Shown: positions 1 to 11,526, counted from the first letter of the stretch. The stretch: DNA of 64,000 bases from Selaginella moellendorffii (GCF_000143415.4 NW_003314385.1:223649-287648), one strand, 5' to 3'. The notes: generated by a model not told the origin, from the letters alone. A program made the numbers and translations.

Positions 1-885
1 GAATGCTTGCAAGAATGTAGAAAACAACCTAAATAATAATTCATTCATTCATCCATATACTGTTTATTAGAAGGTCTTACAGCAGCCCTAAGAAGCATGA
101 GACTGATGGGTTCAAATATACTGTAGTGACAATTGCTATGGCTGTTTATCATCCAATCTCATTAACATCTATATCATCCACCTCAGCACTTGTGGTTGGC
201 CTTAGTCCATGTGCTTCAGTTGGCATGGCCATATTCTATCACAGATGAATACAAACACTGGAGTGCCATCATTTCCTCGCCCCCCTCTACAGCTGTAGTA
301 ATTGTTAAACACGATAATAGAATAAGAAAAGGTGCAATTAAGTGACCACTTCTTTAGCCAGTTAATTTAAGGTGTAAAGGATAAAATACTAACATTGTCA
401 TTAAGCTTAGTTAGATTCTAATGGCAAACCAGTAAGAATATTTTGAAGGGATAAAAGGAGGGGATCTAAAGGGAGAACTAAAGTTTAATAAACCCTAAGA
501 GATGATTATCTATATAGGGGAGAATTGTTAGACACCAGCTCAAGATAATAAAATAGGAAAGGCCTTGAAATCAAATGATCACCCATAGGATCCTAACAGT
601 ATTGGCAATGAGGTAAAACACAAATTGGAAGTATGAAACTTTAACAATGCCCTCAGGAATTATGTAGTCCGTAAGAATGTAGGCATGTGCTAACACTGAT
701 TCATTGTTCATGAGCTCCCATCATGTGGATCAACCAGCGTGTCCAAGAAGCTGAGAGACCATCCGAAAGGATCCTTTTCATTCCACAAAAATTGTCATAG
801 CCCACAATTTCTCCTTACCAACAATCTTATCACCAGTGTCAGAGAAGACAGCTCACTATCCAGGTCTGGAGGATGGCCAAACACA
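1..885. other. No gene seen; left flank and probable 3' UTR of the PPR gene
   Basis: AT-rich sequence without a convincing reading frame on either strand. The part next to position 885 is probably the 3' untranslated region of the minus-strand PPR gene. No LTR ends, tRNA or tandem array were recognised here. Confidence 0.5.
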
Positions 886-3081
886 TCACGGCCAACTTCG
901 TTGCTGCCATTTCTTCGGCATCCAACTGATACGGCTCTCTATGTTCAGAGAACGAGGATTTGTGGCATAGATGTTAGACAGAAGAATGTATGGAGCTGCC
1001 GTCTCCTCGAGCTCTAAAAAGTTGTCCATGATGCTGGCTCCGAGCTGAACGTCGCCATGGAGGTTGCAAGAACCCAGCAGTGACGTCCAGGCGGCGGAGT
1101 TTGGTAGGCACGGCATGCTTCGTATCAGCATCTCGGCTTGCACTAGCAGCCCGGCTCGTCCCAGACAATCGGCAATGCAGCAGAAGTGTTCCACCTCTGG
1201 GACCAGCCCGTGATCCTGCTGCATTGAAATGAAGCAGTCCCTCCCTCCATCAACGTAGCCTTCGTAGCTGCAAGCGGCAAGAACTATCTGCAACGTTGCT
1301 TCATCCGGAGTCGGGCAGCTCTCCAAGTTCATCACGTGAAAAATCTCGAGCGCCTGACGGCAGTGTCCATCTTGTGCGTAAGCTTGGATCATCAAGTTCC
1401 ACAACAGCAAACTCTTCGTTGGACACCTGTTGAATAGATCTCTAGCGTGCTCCATCTTTCCGGCTTGGGCGTAAGACGTTACCATGACTGACCACGTAAC
1501 CGCGTTCTTCTCGTTCGGGAAACCATCGAATATGTCTCTAGCCATAGTCAGCTGACCGTGGTAAGCATACACGGCCATCATGATCGTCCACGAGATCACT
1601 GTTTGCTCCGGCGAGTTGTCGAACATAAACTTGGCTTCCGCAAGTGATGATCCTCCGAATCCATAGGCCGCGGACATGGTGTTCCACGACACGCTCGTAT
1701 GCTGCGCCATCCTCTTGAAAACCACCTTTGCTAGCTCCAAGTCTCCAACGTTTGTGTAGGCGTTCATGAGCGAGTTCCAAGAGATGAAGTCCCTCAGCGC
1801 CATCGCGTCAAAAAGCTTTTTTGCGTCACCAATCTGATCTTCCACCGCGTAGGCAGCCAGCATGGCATTCATGGAAACAATGTCCGGGTGTTCCATGCGA
1901 TCAAAGAGAAGCTTTGCTTGCTCCAAGTTCCCAACCTGTGCATACGAAGAGATTATAAAGTTGTAAGAAACGACATGAAAATGCGGCATTTTCTCAAAGA
2001 CTTGCCTGGCCTCAACCAGCTTCTCGTTGAAAACATAGGCCTGGATGAGCGCGTTCCAGGAGCTTGCGTTCCTGTTTGGCATCCTTTTGAAAAAAGAAGC
2101 CGAGTGGCTTATCTTTCCTGGAAGAGAGACGATCATTGCGTTCCAAGTCACAGTATTCCGAACCTCGGCCTTTTCAAACAGCTCCAGCGCTCGCTGGAGA
2201 TCGCCACACTCGGCATACCCGGTGATCATCACGTTCCAAGTCACCACAGACTTCTCACGCATCCGCTCGAACAAGTCCCTGGCCTCCTCGAGAAGCTTGT
2301 TACAAGCGCACCCCTGGATCATCGCATTCCACGAGACACTATCTCTGTGAGGAATGGAATGGAACACTCGCCTGGCCTCCTGCAAGTCTCCGTTTTCCGC
2401 AAAGGCCGCGACCAGGGTGTTGTGAGACGCAGCATCACGCGAAGGCATCCTCTCAAAGACTTGCTTCGCCTCTCCAAGATTCCCACTGTGTGCGTAAGCT
2501 TGAATGAGAGCGTTCCACGAGACGACGGTGCGCTGCGGCATAGATTCAAACAGGCCGCGAGACTCCGTGTAATCCCCCTTGTGGGCATTTGCAGAAATCA
2601 AAGGAGTCCAAGCAACTGGGTCGTGCTCCGGCATCTTTCTCAGCACCGCGGTCGCTTCTACAAGAAAGGATTTGTTGGCGTACTCCTGTACCATGACTGT
2701 CCACACAACAACGTCCCTTTGTGGCATCCTGATGAAAACACTCCAGGCTTCCTCAAGATGCCCATTGAGGGCATACGCTTTGATGAGAATCGTCCACGAG
2801 AAGAGATTGGGGTCCTTGATCTGATGGAAGACCAAGACCGCATTACCCACACTGCCACACTTGCCATACATCTCCACCAGGAGATGCGCCAGGTATCGCT
2901 TTGGATCCCCGCCGATGAGCGCATGGGCACGCTTCCCCTGGAACAAATCCCTGGAATTCCCGGCCGCTTTCACCAGGCGCGCGAGATTTGCCTCGCCTGT
3001 GCCATCGAGCGCAGCAGCATTGGAAGAAGAAGAGCAAAACTGGCGCCACAGAAGGAGCCAAGAGGATGGCCGACGTGGCAT
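886..3081 (-). CDS. Pentatricopeptide repeat (PPR) protein, S-motif-rich, shortened E region
   Basis: Single-exon 731-residue PPR protein, of the family that binds organelle RNA in processing or editing. The N-terminus (MPRRPSSWLLLWRQFCSSSS) looks like a mitochondrial or plastid targeting peptide. From about residue 90 to 600 there is a run of some fifteen units of about 31 residues, each with a core like SWNALIQAYAHSG followed by EA..VFERMP. These are S-type motifs following one another, not alternating P-L-S triplets. A longer P/L-like unit follows (LQIVLAACSYEGYVDGG), then an E-like stretch ending in ILLSNIYA. After that the usual E/E+/DYW extension is missing: the last 26 residues do not resemble the family. 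The tail may be truncated or frameshifted. The start was chosen because it gives the targeting peptide and lies 89 bp from the divergent B3 gene. Confidence 0.9.
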   Translation of the reverse strand: MPRRPSSWLLLWRQFCSSSSNAAALDGTGEANLARLVKAAGNSRDLFQGKRAHALIGGDPKRYLAHLLVEMYGKCGSVGNAVLVFHQIKDPNLFSWTILIKAYALNGHLEEAWSVFIRMPQRDVVVWTVMVQEYANKSFLVEATAVLRKMPEHDPVAWTPLISANAHKGDYTESRGLFESMPQRTVVSWNALIQAYAHSGNLGEAKQVFERMPSRDAASHNTLVAAFAENGDLQEARRVFHSIPHRDSVSWNAMIQGCACNKLLEEARDLFERMREKSVVTWNVMITGYAECGDLQRALELFEKAEVRNTVTWNAMIVSLPGKISHSASFFKRMPNRNASSWNALIQAYVFNEKLVEARQVFEKMPHFHVVSYNFIISSYAQVGNLEQAKLLFDRMEHPDIVSMNAMLAAYAVEDQIGDAKKLFDAMALRDFISWNSLMNAYTNVGDLELAKVVFKRMAQHTSVSWNTMSAAYGFGGSSLAEAKFMFDNSPEQTVISWTIMMAVYAYHGQLTMARDIFDGFPNEKNAVTWSVMVTSYAQAGKMEHARDLFNRCPTKSLLLWNLMIQAYAQDGHCRQALEIFHVMNLESCPTPDEATLQIVLAACSYEGYVDGGRDCFISMQQDHGLVPEVEHFCCIADCLGRAGLLVQAEMLIRSMPCLPNSAAWTSLLGSCNLHGDVQLGASIMDNFLELEETAAPYILLSNIYATNPRSLNIESRISWMPKKWQQRSWP

Positions 3082-3170
3082 AAACCATTAAGAAATCCAG
3101 GCCGTAGATCAAAGCTAAGCTCATGGGATTCTTCTAGGGTTAGAGAGGGCTTTGTTTGGAGCTACTGGCG
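3082..3170. promoter_or_regulatory. Very short divergent promoter shared by PPR and B3 genes
   Basis: Only 89 bp separate the PPR start codon (minus strand) from the B3 start codon (plus strand). The interval contains CTAGGGTTA, a telo-box-like motif common near transcription starts of plant housekeeping genes. Both 5' UTRs and any core promoter must lie here or inside the neighbouring coding sequence. Shared control is inferred. Confidence 0.45.
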
Positions 3171-4953
3171 ATGGCCGCGACCAACAGCAGGATCTCCTTC
3201 ACGAAGATCATGAAGAAGGCACACATGGCCGAAATGGTAATCCCCATCTCCTTCTTTTCCCTCTAATTCTCGTTGTGATCGATCAGCCAATTCCCAAGCC
3301 AGTGTACGAGAAGTACTCCACTGGCGCTCTGCGGGGCACCGTGATCTTGGAGCTGGGAGGCAGCGACTGGCAAGTGGAGGTGGGCTCCGGATCATTCACC
3401 ACAGGATGGAAGCAGTTCTGCCTCGACAACGCGATCAAGGAGAACGACTCGCTCGTCTTCCACCACCAGTCGGCCAGGCGCTTCTCCGTGGAGCTCTACA
3501 GCAGCGATGGATCCGCCAAGCCGGGAGGAGGAGCCAAGAGCTCCACCTCCGGAGGAAATGCCCTGGCGGAGGCCATGGAGAAGGTGATCAAGGAGTGCGT
3601 CGTCCATCTGGATGAGGAGTCGAGCCTAAAGTTCGTCATCTCCAAGGTTCCCAGAGTGGTCGACGTCGAGGTCGCGGAGCCTTCCACTCCTCGCAAGATC
3701 GTCAAGGCCGCGGGGATTGGGAATGGACCGTCCGCCAGGACGAGGTCGTCGCCCAAGACCGCCCCACCCCCAGCGGCGGTGGCGCGAGTGGAGTCGAGGA
3801 AGAAGAAGAAGCAACCACTGCCGGTGTCGGAGTCGGACGCCGAGGAGGAGGCTCCTCCTGCCAAGAGGGCCAGGACCGAGCCATCCAAGAGGAGGGAGGT
3901 AACGCGAGCTTCCACCAGGCGCTCGCTAGAGTCGGGTAGTGGCAGCAAAGGGCGGCCCAGCAGGAGGAAGAGCAAGGTGGTGAGCAAGATCACGGCTCTG
4001 GAGGTGCGTGTGGATTCCACTTCCACTCTCCCTGCAGCGAAGCAGGATGACACTCCGAGAGAGAGGAAGAAGGTGGCCAAGTCGGGAACAGCCGAGACCA
4101 AGACTGGAACAGCCGAGAAGAAGACGCGAGAGAGGAGGAAGACGAGTTCTGCGAGGAAATCATCGAGCTCCAGGGGAAAGAAGCAGGTTGTTCCTGCGGC
4201 AGACTCGGCAGCTCTCGCACAAGCGGTGGCATTCAAGACGAGCAACCCGAGCACCGTGATAGTGATGAAGAAGAGCAACATCGCTCCGTGCTTTTACCTG
4301 GTAGCCATCCATCTCCCTGCTTTTGCTGCTCCTTTGCCGTGACTGACACACGATCGATCGTGGTTTTGCCGCAGAGCATTCCGAACGAATTCGCGAAGGT
4401 GCACCTTCCGGAGGATCTCAAGGAGTTTGACATGGTGGACTCGACGAACAAGGCGTGGGGCGTGCGGTGGCTCGGCCCTCCAAAGCGTGCCTTCAGCGGA
4501 GGGTGGTGCTACTTTGCGCAGGATCACAACTTGCAGCTCAACGACGTGTGCGTGCTGGAGATGCTCGGCGAGAACAGGGTCAGAGTTAACATCTTCAAGG
4601 CGGATCCAAAAGCAGCCCAAGGAGGAGGAGAAGCGGCAGCTCCTCCTGCGAATCCAGCTGCAAACGAAGGCGCGGGATTTGAGGCCGCCAAGGAAGATGG
4701 CCATGGCGATGTGGATGGTGGCGATGGTGGCAATGGTGGCGATGGTGGCGGTGGTGGTGGCGGTGGTGGTGGTGAGCGTGATCTGGATGCTGTTGTGACT
4801 GGTATCACTGGTGGATCAAACAGGGATGAAGATGGCATCGCGGAGGAAGAGGCGGACGATGACGAGGAGGGCGATGACGAAGACTATGATCCAAAGGAAG
4901 ACGATGGGGGAGACGACGGAGATGGAGGCGATGATAAAGAAACTTGGAAGTAA
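3171..4953 (+). CDS. Two-B3-domain DNA-binding protein (REM-like) with acidic tail
   Basis: Three exons, 3171-3236, 3287-4300 and 4375-4953, give 552 residues with GT-AG introns of 50 and 74 nt. The first B3-type domain spans about residues 7-110 (ISFTKIMKKAHMAEM joined to PIPKPVYEKY, then WKQFCLDNAIKENDSLVF). A long basic, Ser/Lys/Arg-rich linker (about 120-345) looks nuclear. A second B3 domain follows (about 345-440: IPNEFAKVHLP, WGVRWLG, GGWCYFAQDHNLQLNDVCVL). The C-terminus is Gly-rich and then strongly acidic (EEEADDDEEGDDEDYDPKED). Two B3 copies without AP2, ARF or zinc domains suggest the REM branch of plant B3 transcription factors. The DNA target is unknown. The PPR gene diverges 89 bp upstream and the RING gene starts 197 bp downstream. 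Confidence 0.85.
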
Positions 4954-5149
4954 TTTCTTCTTGTTAATGTGTGAAGTAACAAAGATTTTTCTTGTATGAC
5001 GTGGCATAAAAGCGTAGTGTGACGTGGCACGTCTCTTCCTCGCCAAGAAGCCCTAAAAAGAGTGTTTGCAACCTTTTGGCGGCGAGGACGGTGTTTTGAT
5101 GCGGGAGCGCGAGCGCTACGATCGTCCTCCATCTCGGTGAGTGCCAGTC

Positions 5150-6953
5150 ATGCCGCAGCAATCCAGGAGGAAGGAGGAATTGAACAAGGGCGCCTCCAAG
5201 AGCAAGAAGGACAAGAAGGACAAGAATGCGGCGAAGAAGAAGAAAGAGCTCCAGAAGCGGCAGGAGAAGCCCATCAGTTTCATCGATTGCCCGGTGTGCC
5301 ACAAGGTGTTGAAGCATCCGGTGGAGATCGAATGCGGGCATGTGTTTTGCAATCGATGCCTTCGAAGGAAAATGGGACGCCAAAAGATGTAAGCTCTCGT
5401 TCTTTCTTTTCTTCTACCTTGTATCGAGCTCCAGCTAAAGCTCTCTCCTAGTTGGACTGTTCCAGGTGCCCGATTTGCAAGAGCGAGATCGAGTACATCC
5501 ATCCATCATACTTGATGAGGGAACTTGTCCGAAAGTTTGGTGTGAAAGATGGTCCCAAGAGGCTCAAGGCCGAGTTGCTTCAAGTTTCGGGGTACTACGA
5601 CGAGTATGCAATCGAAGATCCCATTGTCATAGCCGCGCAGTTCGTACCAGGTAGCAATGGTGGTGCGTTTGATCCTGCGGACTTGTACAAGGTTGCGAAG
5701 CTTGAGGACTTTGTGACTGCCGAGGAGTACTTGGACACGATCAAAATGGTCAATCACATCTTCTCGAGGTACTTAGAACTCTCTCTTTCTTTTGTTTTGT
5801 CGAGAACTAAGGCCAGTGATATGCAGCTGGACGTCAGGCCCGATAAGTGCGTGTTTGGGAACGCTGTGCTTCTGCGTGTTTCCTTCACCTGCGTAAGTGT
5901 TTGAGCTTTGATGTAGCAGCTATTCGGTTGATGACTCTCCTTTCGTTTTTTTCCCCTTTCCAGCCAGAAAGCAGTAAACATGATTGAAGTTGTGCTTGGG
6001 GATTGCAACCTCAGATGGGCTGAGACTGGCTGCTTCTGGACGCTCTTGTACATGGACGGCGACACCCGTTCGGTATAACAAGCTGGTTTGGGACTTACAT
6101 TGGCCCTGGCAAGTCCTTTTGCAGGCTAGCTCTTTGGGAGACAAGTTTTACCTTGTGTTGCGGATTGATCGTTCCAAAGCTCGGGCTTACCAGAACTCTC
6201 TAAAAGCCGGTAATGAAAGTGTTTTTTCGAAGTGTTCTGTCGAGCATAACAGTCGTTGTTTAAAGGCTCCAGGTGGACAGAGGAAAGACGTGGAGATGGC
6301 ACGTCTGAGAAAGCAGAATGCGCTCATGCGGCATAAGATGCTTGAGCTCGGGGAGAATGGTTTCATTCGCGCGCTTGCTGGACGAAAATCTCCCAGGTAC
6401 GCAGACGAACGAATAGCTCCGAAGTCTTTGCTTTTGTTCTTTTGCTTACAGATATAGTCTCAAATCAGGAGCAAGTTTGGCTTTCGCAGACGAGTATCCT
6501 GGTAAACACCAGAGACAGTTTTTTTTATGAACCTTGCTTGATGGTTTGTTTTGCTGCAGACTTTCCAGTGATCTCCCCGCACACTTTAAGGGATCTTGTA
6601 CTTCACAATCCACTCTCGAAGCGGCCTTTCGTACCACCATGGAACCGGTAAGTTTGCGAAAACCACGTAGCAACCTTTTCTTTAAATCTCTTTTGCAGCA
6701 TGAGATCTACCAGTACTGGACCACTTCCGACAACGAGGGAGGAGGATTGCCGGATGAAGAGCCATTTAACAACAATGGTGTCATCGAGATCAGGATCGCC
6801 GGGTCCATATAACGTAGACAGTGCCAGATCACAATCTCCAGCCGCAAGACCAAAGTCCCCTCCCAGTCCGGAAAAGGTTAATTCTGCTTATTACTGCCGT
6901 TTTCTCTTCGATCTCACCCTCGTTTGTCACTGCAGTCCCCACCTTGGAAGTAA
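5150..6953 (+). CDS. RING-finger (C3HC4) protein, probable E3 ubiquitin ligase, function unknown
   Basis: Ten exons fit by frame and GT-AG sites: 5150-5388, 5466-5768, 5838-5892, 5968-6072, 6125-6209, 6273-6396, 6452-6501, 6560-6647, 6699-6876 and 6936-6953 (414 residues). A Lys-rich N-terminus precedes a RING (CPVCHKVLKHPVEIECGHVF, then CNRC), completed across intron 1 as MCPICKSEIE. The acceptor at 5465 restores this last Cys pair, so it was preferred over the one at 5450. The middle contains WTLLYMDGDTRS, a charged helix (VEMARLRKQNALMRHKMLEL) and LRDLVLHNPLSKRPFVPPW. I do not recognise a family beyond the RING. In exon 9 the joined frame is Ser/Pro-rich (SPAARPKSPPSPEK), but an overlapping frame starting HEIYQYWTTSDNEGGG and ending AGSI-stop looks more protein-like, so the C-terminus is uncertain. 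The ATG at 5150 is the first in frame. Confidence 0.7.
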
Positions 6954-7057
6954 GTATTGGCTTTGAAATGCGAAGTTATACCCTTTTTTTTTGTGCTTGA
7001 AGCACATTCTCTGTTCGTGTTTAGAATATTCATATTTTTGGCTTGGGATCTGGAATG

Positions 7058-7206
7058 TGAAATGAGAATTATTATGATCATAAAACATCTAACAGAGGGA
7101 AAAACTCTTTAACATGTAACAGGCATTTGGATGCTAAGAAACCTGACTTTGAAATGAAAATTATTATGATCATAAAACATCATGTAACAGGCATTTGGAT
7201 GCTAAA
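7058..7206. repeat. Short tandem duplication (about 90 bp spacing)
   Basis: The segment containing AATTATTATGATCATAAAAC and, further on, ATGTAACAGGCATTTGGATG occurs twice, starting at about 7058 and 7150. The second copy has an internal deletion. It lies just 3' of the RING gene. Confidence 0.75.
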
Positions 7207-8015
7207 GTTTGACACTGTTGAAACATTTCAGCAAAATTTGTTTTAGCAACAATGCTATGGTCAGCGCCTCGGATTCTACCCCAGCGACTGCCTCTAGCGC
7301 CGCTACAAGGCGCTTGCCGCCAGATACCTGATCAAACGTGTTTCCCAGCGAGCTCCAGAGTCGTGCAGAAGGAAGACTGAATAACAGTCACGGGCGTGAG
7401 GATCTAAGCTTAACGCAGGAAAAAATATTGGAGATGATCCGGAGAAGCAGTGATTGACAGCACCAAGCATGTAATGGAAAGGTTCCTTTGATGAGCTAAT
7501 GTAGTTTGCCAAGTCTGCTGGACAACTGAAACAACTCATTACTGCTCTACCCAAGGCAGAAGACAATTGCAAGAAGAAAGCTAAAAACGAGACTACCAGA
7601 TGCACAAATTTGCAAGAGAACAGGAGAGAAGCCTTTAACGAGTGCTTGACAATAGCTGCCAAGAAAGCAGTAGTTCCACTCGTTTTGTTTTTAATTCTGT
7701 CTATGGGAAATCACTCTTAGGTGGAACGCTTTTTTCCCCTAAAGAAAAAACACACCAAAGGAATCTTGCTGCTATACATAATTGTGATGCTATAAATACC
7801 AAGGTTATGGGCAAAGAATAAGCACTTGATTGAAATGGATGATCAGAGTATGACCACTGCAAAGCAGCTTGTGGGGTGAGCAATCAGATTTTCTGTTGCT
7901 ACTGGCTGTTCCTTTTTTAAATATTTTAAAGAAGCCGTTGTGGTGGAAAGAAAAAATCAATATGGAAAAAGAGACCTTCCTCCTGCGGCTCTTACTGTCT
8001 GTAAAAACAGAAATA

Positions 8016-8046
<31 letters not shown>

Positions 8047-9592
8047 GGAAACAAACCAAAACAATATATGTATGTATATACATGTATTACCCTGGCTAGG
8101 TAATACATTAATTATAATAATATAACATATGGATGGAGGATTATTTAAATGATAGAATGCAAAAGAGAAGTTTCCAAAGGAAAAAGTATGCATTAGAACT
8201 CAAACCATGGATTTAGACTTAGCATGAAGTTTCATGAAAAAGCTAAGAAACATCACAAAGATAAAACTCAAGAGGGAGTTACTGACCACGTCCACATGAA
8301 GAGGTGCCTGCAGCCTATAGCCTTTGCCATACTCTGGCACCGTTCTCCTACACACATAACAAAAATTGGAGCAAAATATCCAAAAATGCAGGGTCTCTAC
8401 CTCATCTAGACACAAGGATTGAGCAAAATTTACTTGATGCCAGGGTCTCCTCCCCAGAGACATCTGCCTCTGCAATTGTATTCTCTGCATATTGCCACAA
8501 TTCTCAATCTATTGGCATTCACTCTATGATTGATTCAATTGCTTATATGGTATTATCATTTATCATTTATGATGGAGTATGCAAAAATGTTGGACAGTGC
8601 TGGAAAGGGAATTGATTCTTCTGCAAGATGCAAGATCATCATGCCACAACTGGTTGATAAGTTTCTCCTTCTCTAACCATTCTCTGAGGGACTCTACTGG
8701 AGTAGCTTCTGATGAAGATGGAGATAAGGGATGCACCACAGCTGCTAATCACATTTCTTGTCAGTTTTGAAAACTCTAGAGAAAATACAATGATATTCTT
8801 TGTGTTCAATAGCACAAATAGGTGTGCATTAGTAAAGGTTTCTTCCAGAGCTTGCTAATTTCCTTTTCCCCATAGTTTGTAGTGCCATTTGCTTATCCTA
8901 TTAAATTCATTTAAGACAAAGATCCTACAACATGCAATGCAAAAGCTGGAAGAGAGTTCCTGAAAGCTACCCAAGTTTTTGACTAGTTTGTTCCAGGGTA
9001 TTTGCTTGTGCAAGCGGAGGTATGCATAGGATAGACAAGCAGGAAATTTTTGTAATGTGACTTTCCATCATTTGCTGGAACGATGTTACATCCAATGAAC
9101 AGGTTGCAATCTATCAAGTCTCCAGATCACTTCATCCATTTTGTTGATCAGTGCTTTCCTCTGGAACTTGCTATGGCTATAATATATAGTGAAATAACAC
9201 TGCTGCTTCAAGCCAAAAGAATCTACAGAAATGAACAAACTTTCTATGCCTTATTGGGATCCTTGGGAGAGTTTACTTTGGGAAGAAGAGTGACCTATTT
9301 AGAGCTTTAGACCCTTCTCATCCGTGTTGTGAGTAGCAGAAAAAGGCACACACAAGTCTAATGTAAGGAATAAACTCTTCAAGATGTTATATGCTAGAGA
9401 AATCTGAAATCACAATTGAAACAATAAAGAGTTTGGGTAGGATGAGAACAAATTCAAAACCGAGTCCAAATATTAATATAGGTTATAAGGTAAAAGCCCA
9501 AAGCACTTGTCTCTTAGGGGGTTGTGGGAGGTTATAAAAGTAGTAAGGAGAGTGAGGCTAAAGACTTAAGTTATAATAATATTAAAAAATTT
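7207..9592. other. Intergenic, no gene recognised; AAT microsatellite at 8011-8046
   Basis: No reading frame here shows a known domain, and the short frames lack coding character. A (AAT)n run of about ten units lies at 8011-8046. A more GC-rich patch at about 7262-7380 has a short open stretch with one stop in it (residues like RRYKALAARYLIKRVSQRAP), which could be an exon relic. I could not assign it. Confidence 0.5.
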
Positions 9593-9601
9593 ATAAGTAA
9601 C

Positions 9602-9709
9602 TACATGGTTTTCACTCTTTATCCTATGGTGTTTTACCATAGGATAACTACGAAGTGGAACCTAAACCCTCCATATGCTATGTGTTACATGCCACATGCC
9701 ACATGCCAT
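9602..9709 (-). repeat. Element B 3' LTR, distal fragment
   Basis: Matches the end of the intact LTR near 23665-23760 (TTTTACCATAGGATAAC is shared). It is cut off at 9709 by element A. Its terminal bases are degraded (TACATGG where the intact LTR has TGTAGCACATATAG). Confidence 0.8.
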
Positions 9710-11323
9710 TGTGAGACACAAAATCCCTAGGCCCCAAAGTGGAGCCGGAAGGGCGCCACGTGGTAGTGGCTAAAGCGAAAGCCAAACGAGTGTAACACGT
9801 TTGGACTAAAAGCTCCGACTTGATAGGTCGAGAGCGGGAGTGGAACTCTCAATAAAGTGCTCGAGGAATGAGCACAAAGTGAGCAATAAGCGAGGTTCTA
9901 AAAAGGGACCCAAAAAGGACTAACACATGACATGTGGAAGTGTCCGAGATGGAGTCCAAGATGGACCCGAGACGGAGTCCAAGATGGACCGAGACAGAGT
10001 CCAAGATGGACCGAGACGGAGTCCGAGATGGAGTCCGAGATGGACCGAGACGGAGTCCGAGATGGAGTCCGAGAAGGACCCGAGATGGAGTCCGAGGTCG
10101 AGGTTGAGACCGAGACCGAGACCGAGACGGATTGGGACCGAGACCGAGACCAAGACCGAGACCGAGACTGGGACCGGGACTGAGACCGAGACCGGGACCG
10201 GGACCGAGACCGAGACCGAGGCCAAGGCCGAGTTCGAGTCCGAGTTCGAGTTCGAGTCTGAGAGGGTGAAAGCCCAAAGCGTTCATCTCCCAGACCCTGG
10301 GGGGTTTGGTGAGCTCCAAAAGTATAGTAAGGGGGAGGACTGCAGTGGAGCCAGTTTGGCTAGGAAAGGCCAATTTGGCCCAAGAAGGCCAGACCCAGTG
10401 TTGGGTGATGAACTGACCACTGGGAAGTCCAAGACTAGAGTGAATACGGACTGACAAGCGGGGTAGCTTGGTGAAGTGTTCAAGAGCCAGCTCTAGTTCC
10501 CCCGGGAGATCAACTGGCCGATGCTCCCAGTCTAAGTGTGGGTGGCACTACCTACTTGGATACCAGGCGTGGCTCAACAGAACCTCGCTCTAAGCCCATG
10601 GCTAAAGCACCTAAAGGCAGAAGGTGGGGAGAGTACCCACAAGGCTCGCGTAGGCCCACGGCGTTCCGAAATGTTGTCTCGGAGTCCCAAATGAGGGAAA
10701 GGAGGAGGAGCAGTCCTTAGGAATGTCATCCAAGTCATAACCAAAACTCGGAAACACTTTCTTCATGTCATCCTCAATTTCTAGGTGTAGTGACTAAGGA
10801 TACAGTCACATGGTGAGGAAGTCCCAGAGGACCATGGGACTTAGTGGTCGGGCCTGTGGGCCTTGATCTAGTGGCAGTGTCGGCGAACATGGCCATGGAC
10901 AGAAAAGGGACTTGGTAGGAATTGACAAAGGGATATTGGGGAAGGCTATTCCCCATGTCTGTAGGCATCCTAACGATGCTAAGGAGTGGATCTGGGTTGA
11001 TCACTTGTGGACGGATGGCCCAATCTTGGAGAGACGGGATTGTGATGTAAGTGGTATTGGACCACTAGTGCGACAAAGGTGAATGGGCATGGCCTTAGCG
11101 TAACGGGCTGATATATTAGTGGTACCTTTGGGTGTCGATCTTGGGACTGGACACGTGGAGCACTTGGACTAAGTGCAAGGGATGAGTGGCATGGATGCCA
11201 TCCTCGGGGCTAGCAAGTCCTAAGTCCTAAATTGGACTTAAGGAGGTTGTGAATGAGACTCCTCCAAGTGGTCAAAAGTGTGGTTAAGTGACTAAAGTAG
11301 AATGGAAAATTTAGTTGCTTACA
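9710..11323 (+). repeat. Element A 5' LTR
   Basis: 1614 bp, TG...CA ends. Contains the minisatellite at about 9944-10262. The rest matches the 3' LTR nearly base for base. Confidence 0.9.
9944..10262 (+). repeat. Minisatellite in LTR: GAGATGGAGTCC units then GAGACC units
   Basis: A block of 12-mers like GAGATGGAGTCC or GAGATGGACCGA passes into hexamers GAGACC/GGGACC and then GAGTTC-type units. Because unit lengths are multiples of three, all frames stay open. This produces long spurious reading frames of Glu/Thr, Arg/Asp or Ser/Val repeats. Confidence 0.9.
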
Positions 11324-11326
11324 ACT

Positions 11327-11338
11327 TAGTATCGGAGC
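11327..11338 (+). promoter_or_regulatory. Element A primer-binding site
   Basis: TAGTATCGGAGC, three bases after the 5' LTR end. It differs at two positions from the plant retrotransposon site complementary to initiator methionine tRNA. Confidence 0.65.
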
Positions 11339-11526
11339 TATTCCTTAATCTGACTTTTATTGGTGCTCAAGTATATCACCATTGATGTTGGCATCGGAAG
11401 GTCCTAGGAGTGGGCCTATCCTTGAAGAGTAGCATGTCGAGAGAACATGGCTCTCCACTCAAGTTCATGCGTGAACTTGGGCGTGATGTAGTGGATAGAA
11501 AAGGGCCAGTAAGGGAACAACTTTAG

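Noticed and set aside
739-1017. 92-codon plus-strand frame over the PPR 3' end
   Set aside because: No domain, overlaps the PPR coding end; considered a chance frame.
1888-3213. 441-codon open frame antisense to the PPR gene
   Set aside because: It mirrors the repeated codon pattern of the PPR repeats and has no domain of its own; the PPR strand is clearly the coding one.
9944-10262. Regular repeats that might suggest a CRISPR array
   Set aside because: Units are head-to-tail without unique spacers, within a plant LTR; a minisatellite.
9849-10457. Long open frames of Glu/Thr, Arg/Asp or Leu/Gly repeats in both strands (also 15799-16624, 25540-26169, 29041-29751, 34895-35487)
   Set aside because: Artefacts of the LTR minisatellite, whose 6- and 12-base units keep all frames open; located in LTRs and length-variable.
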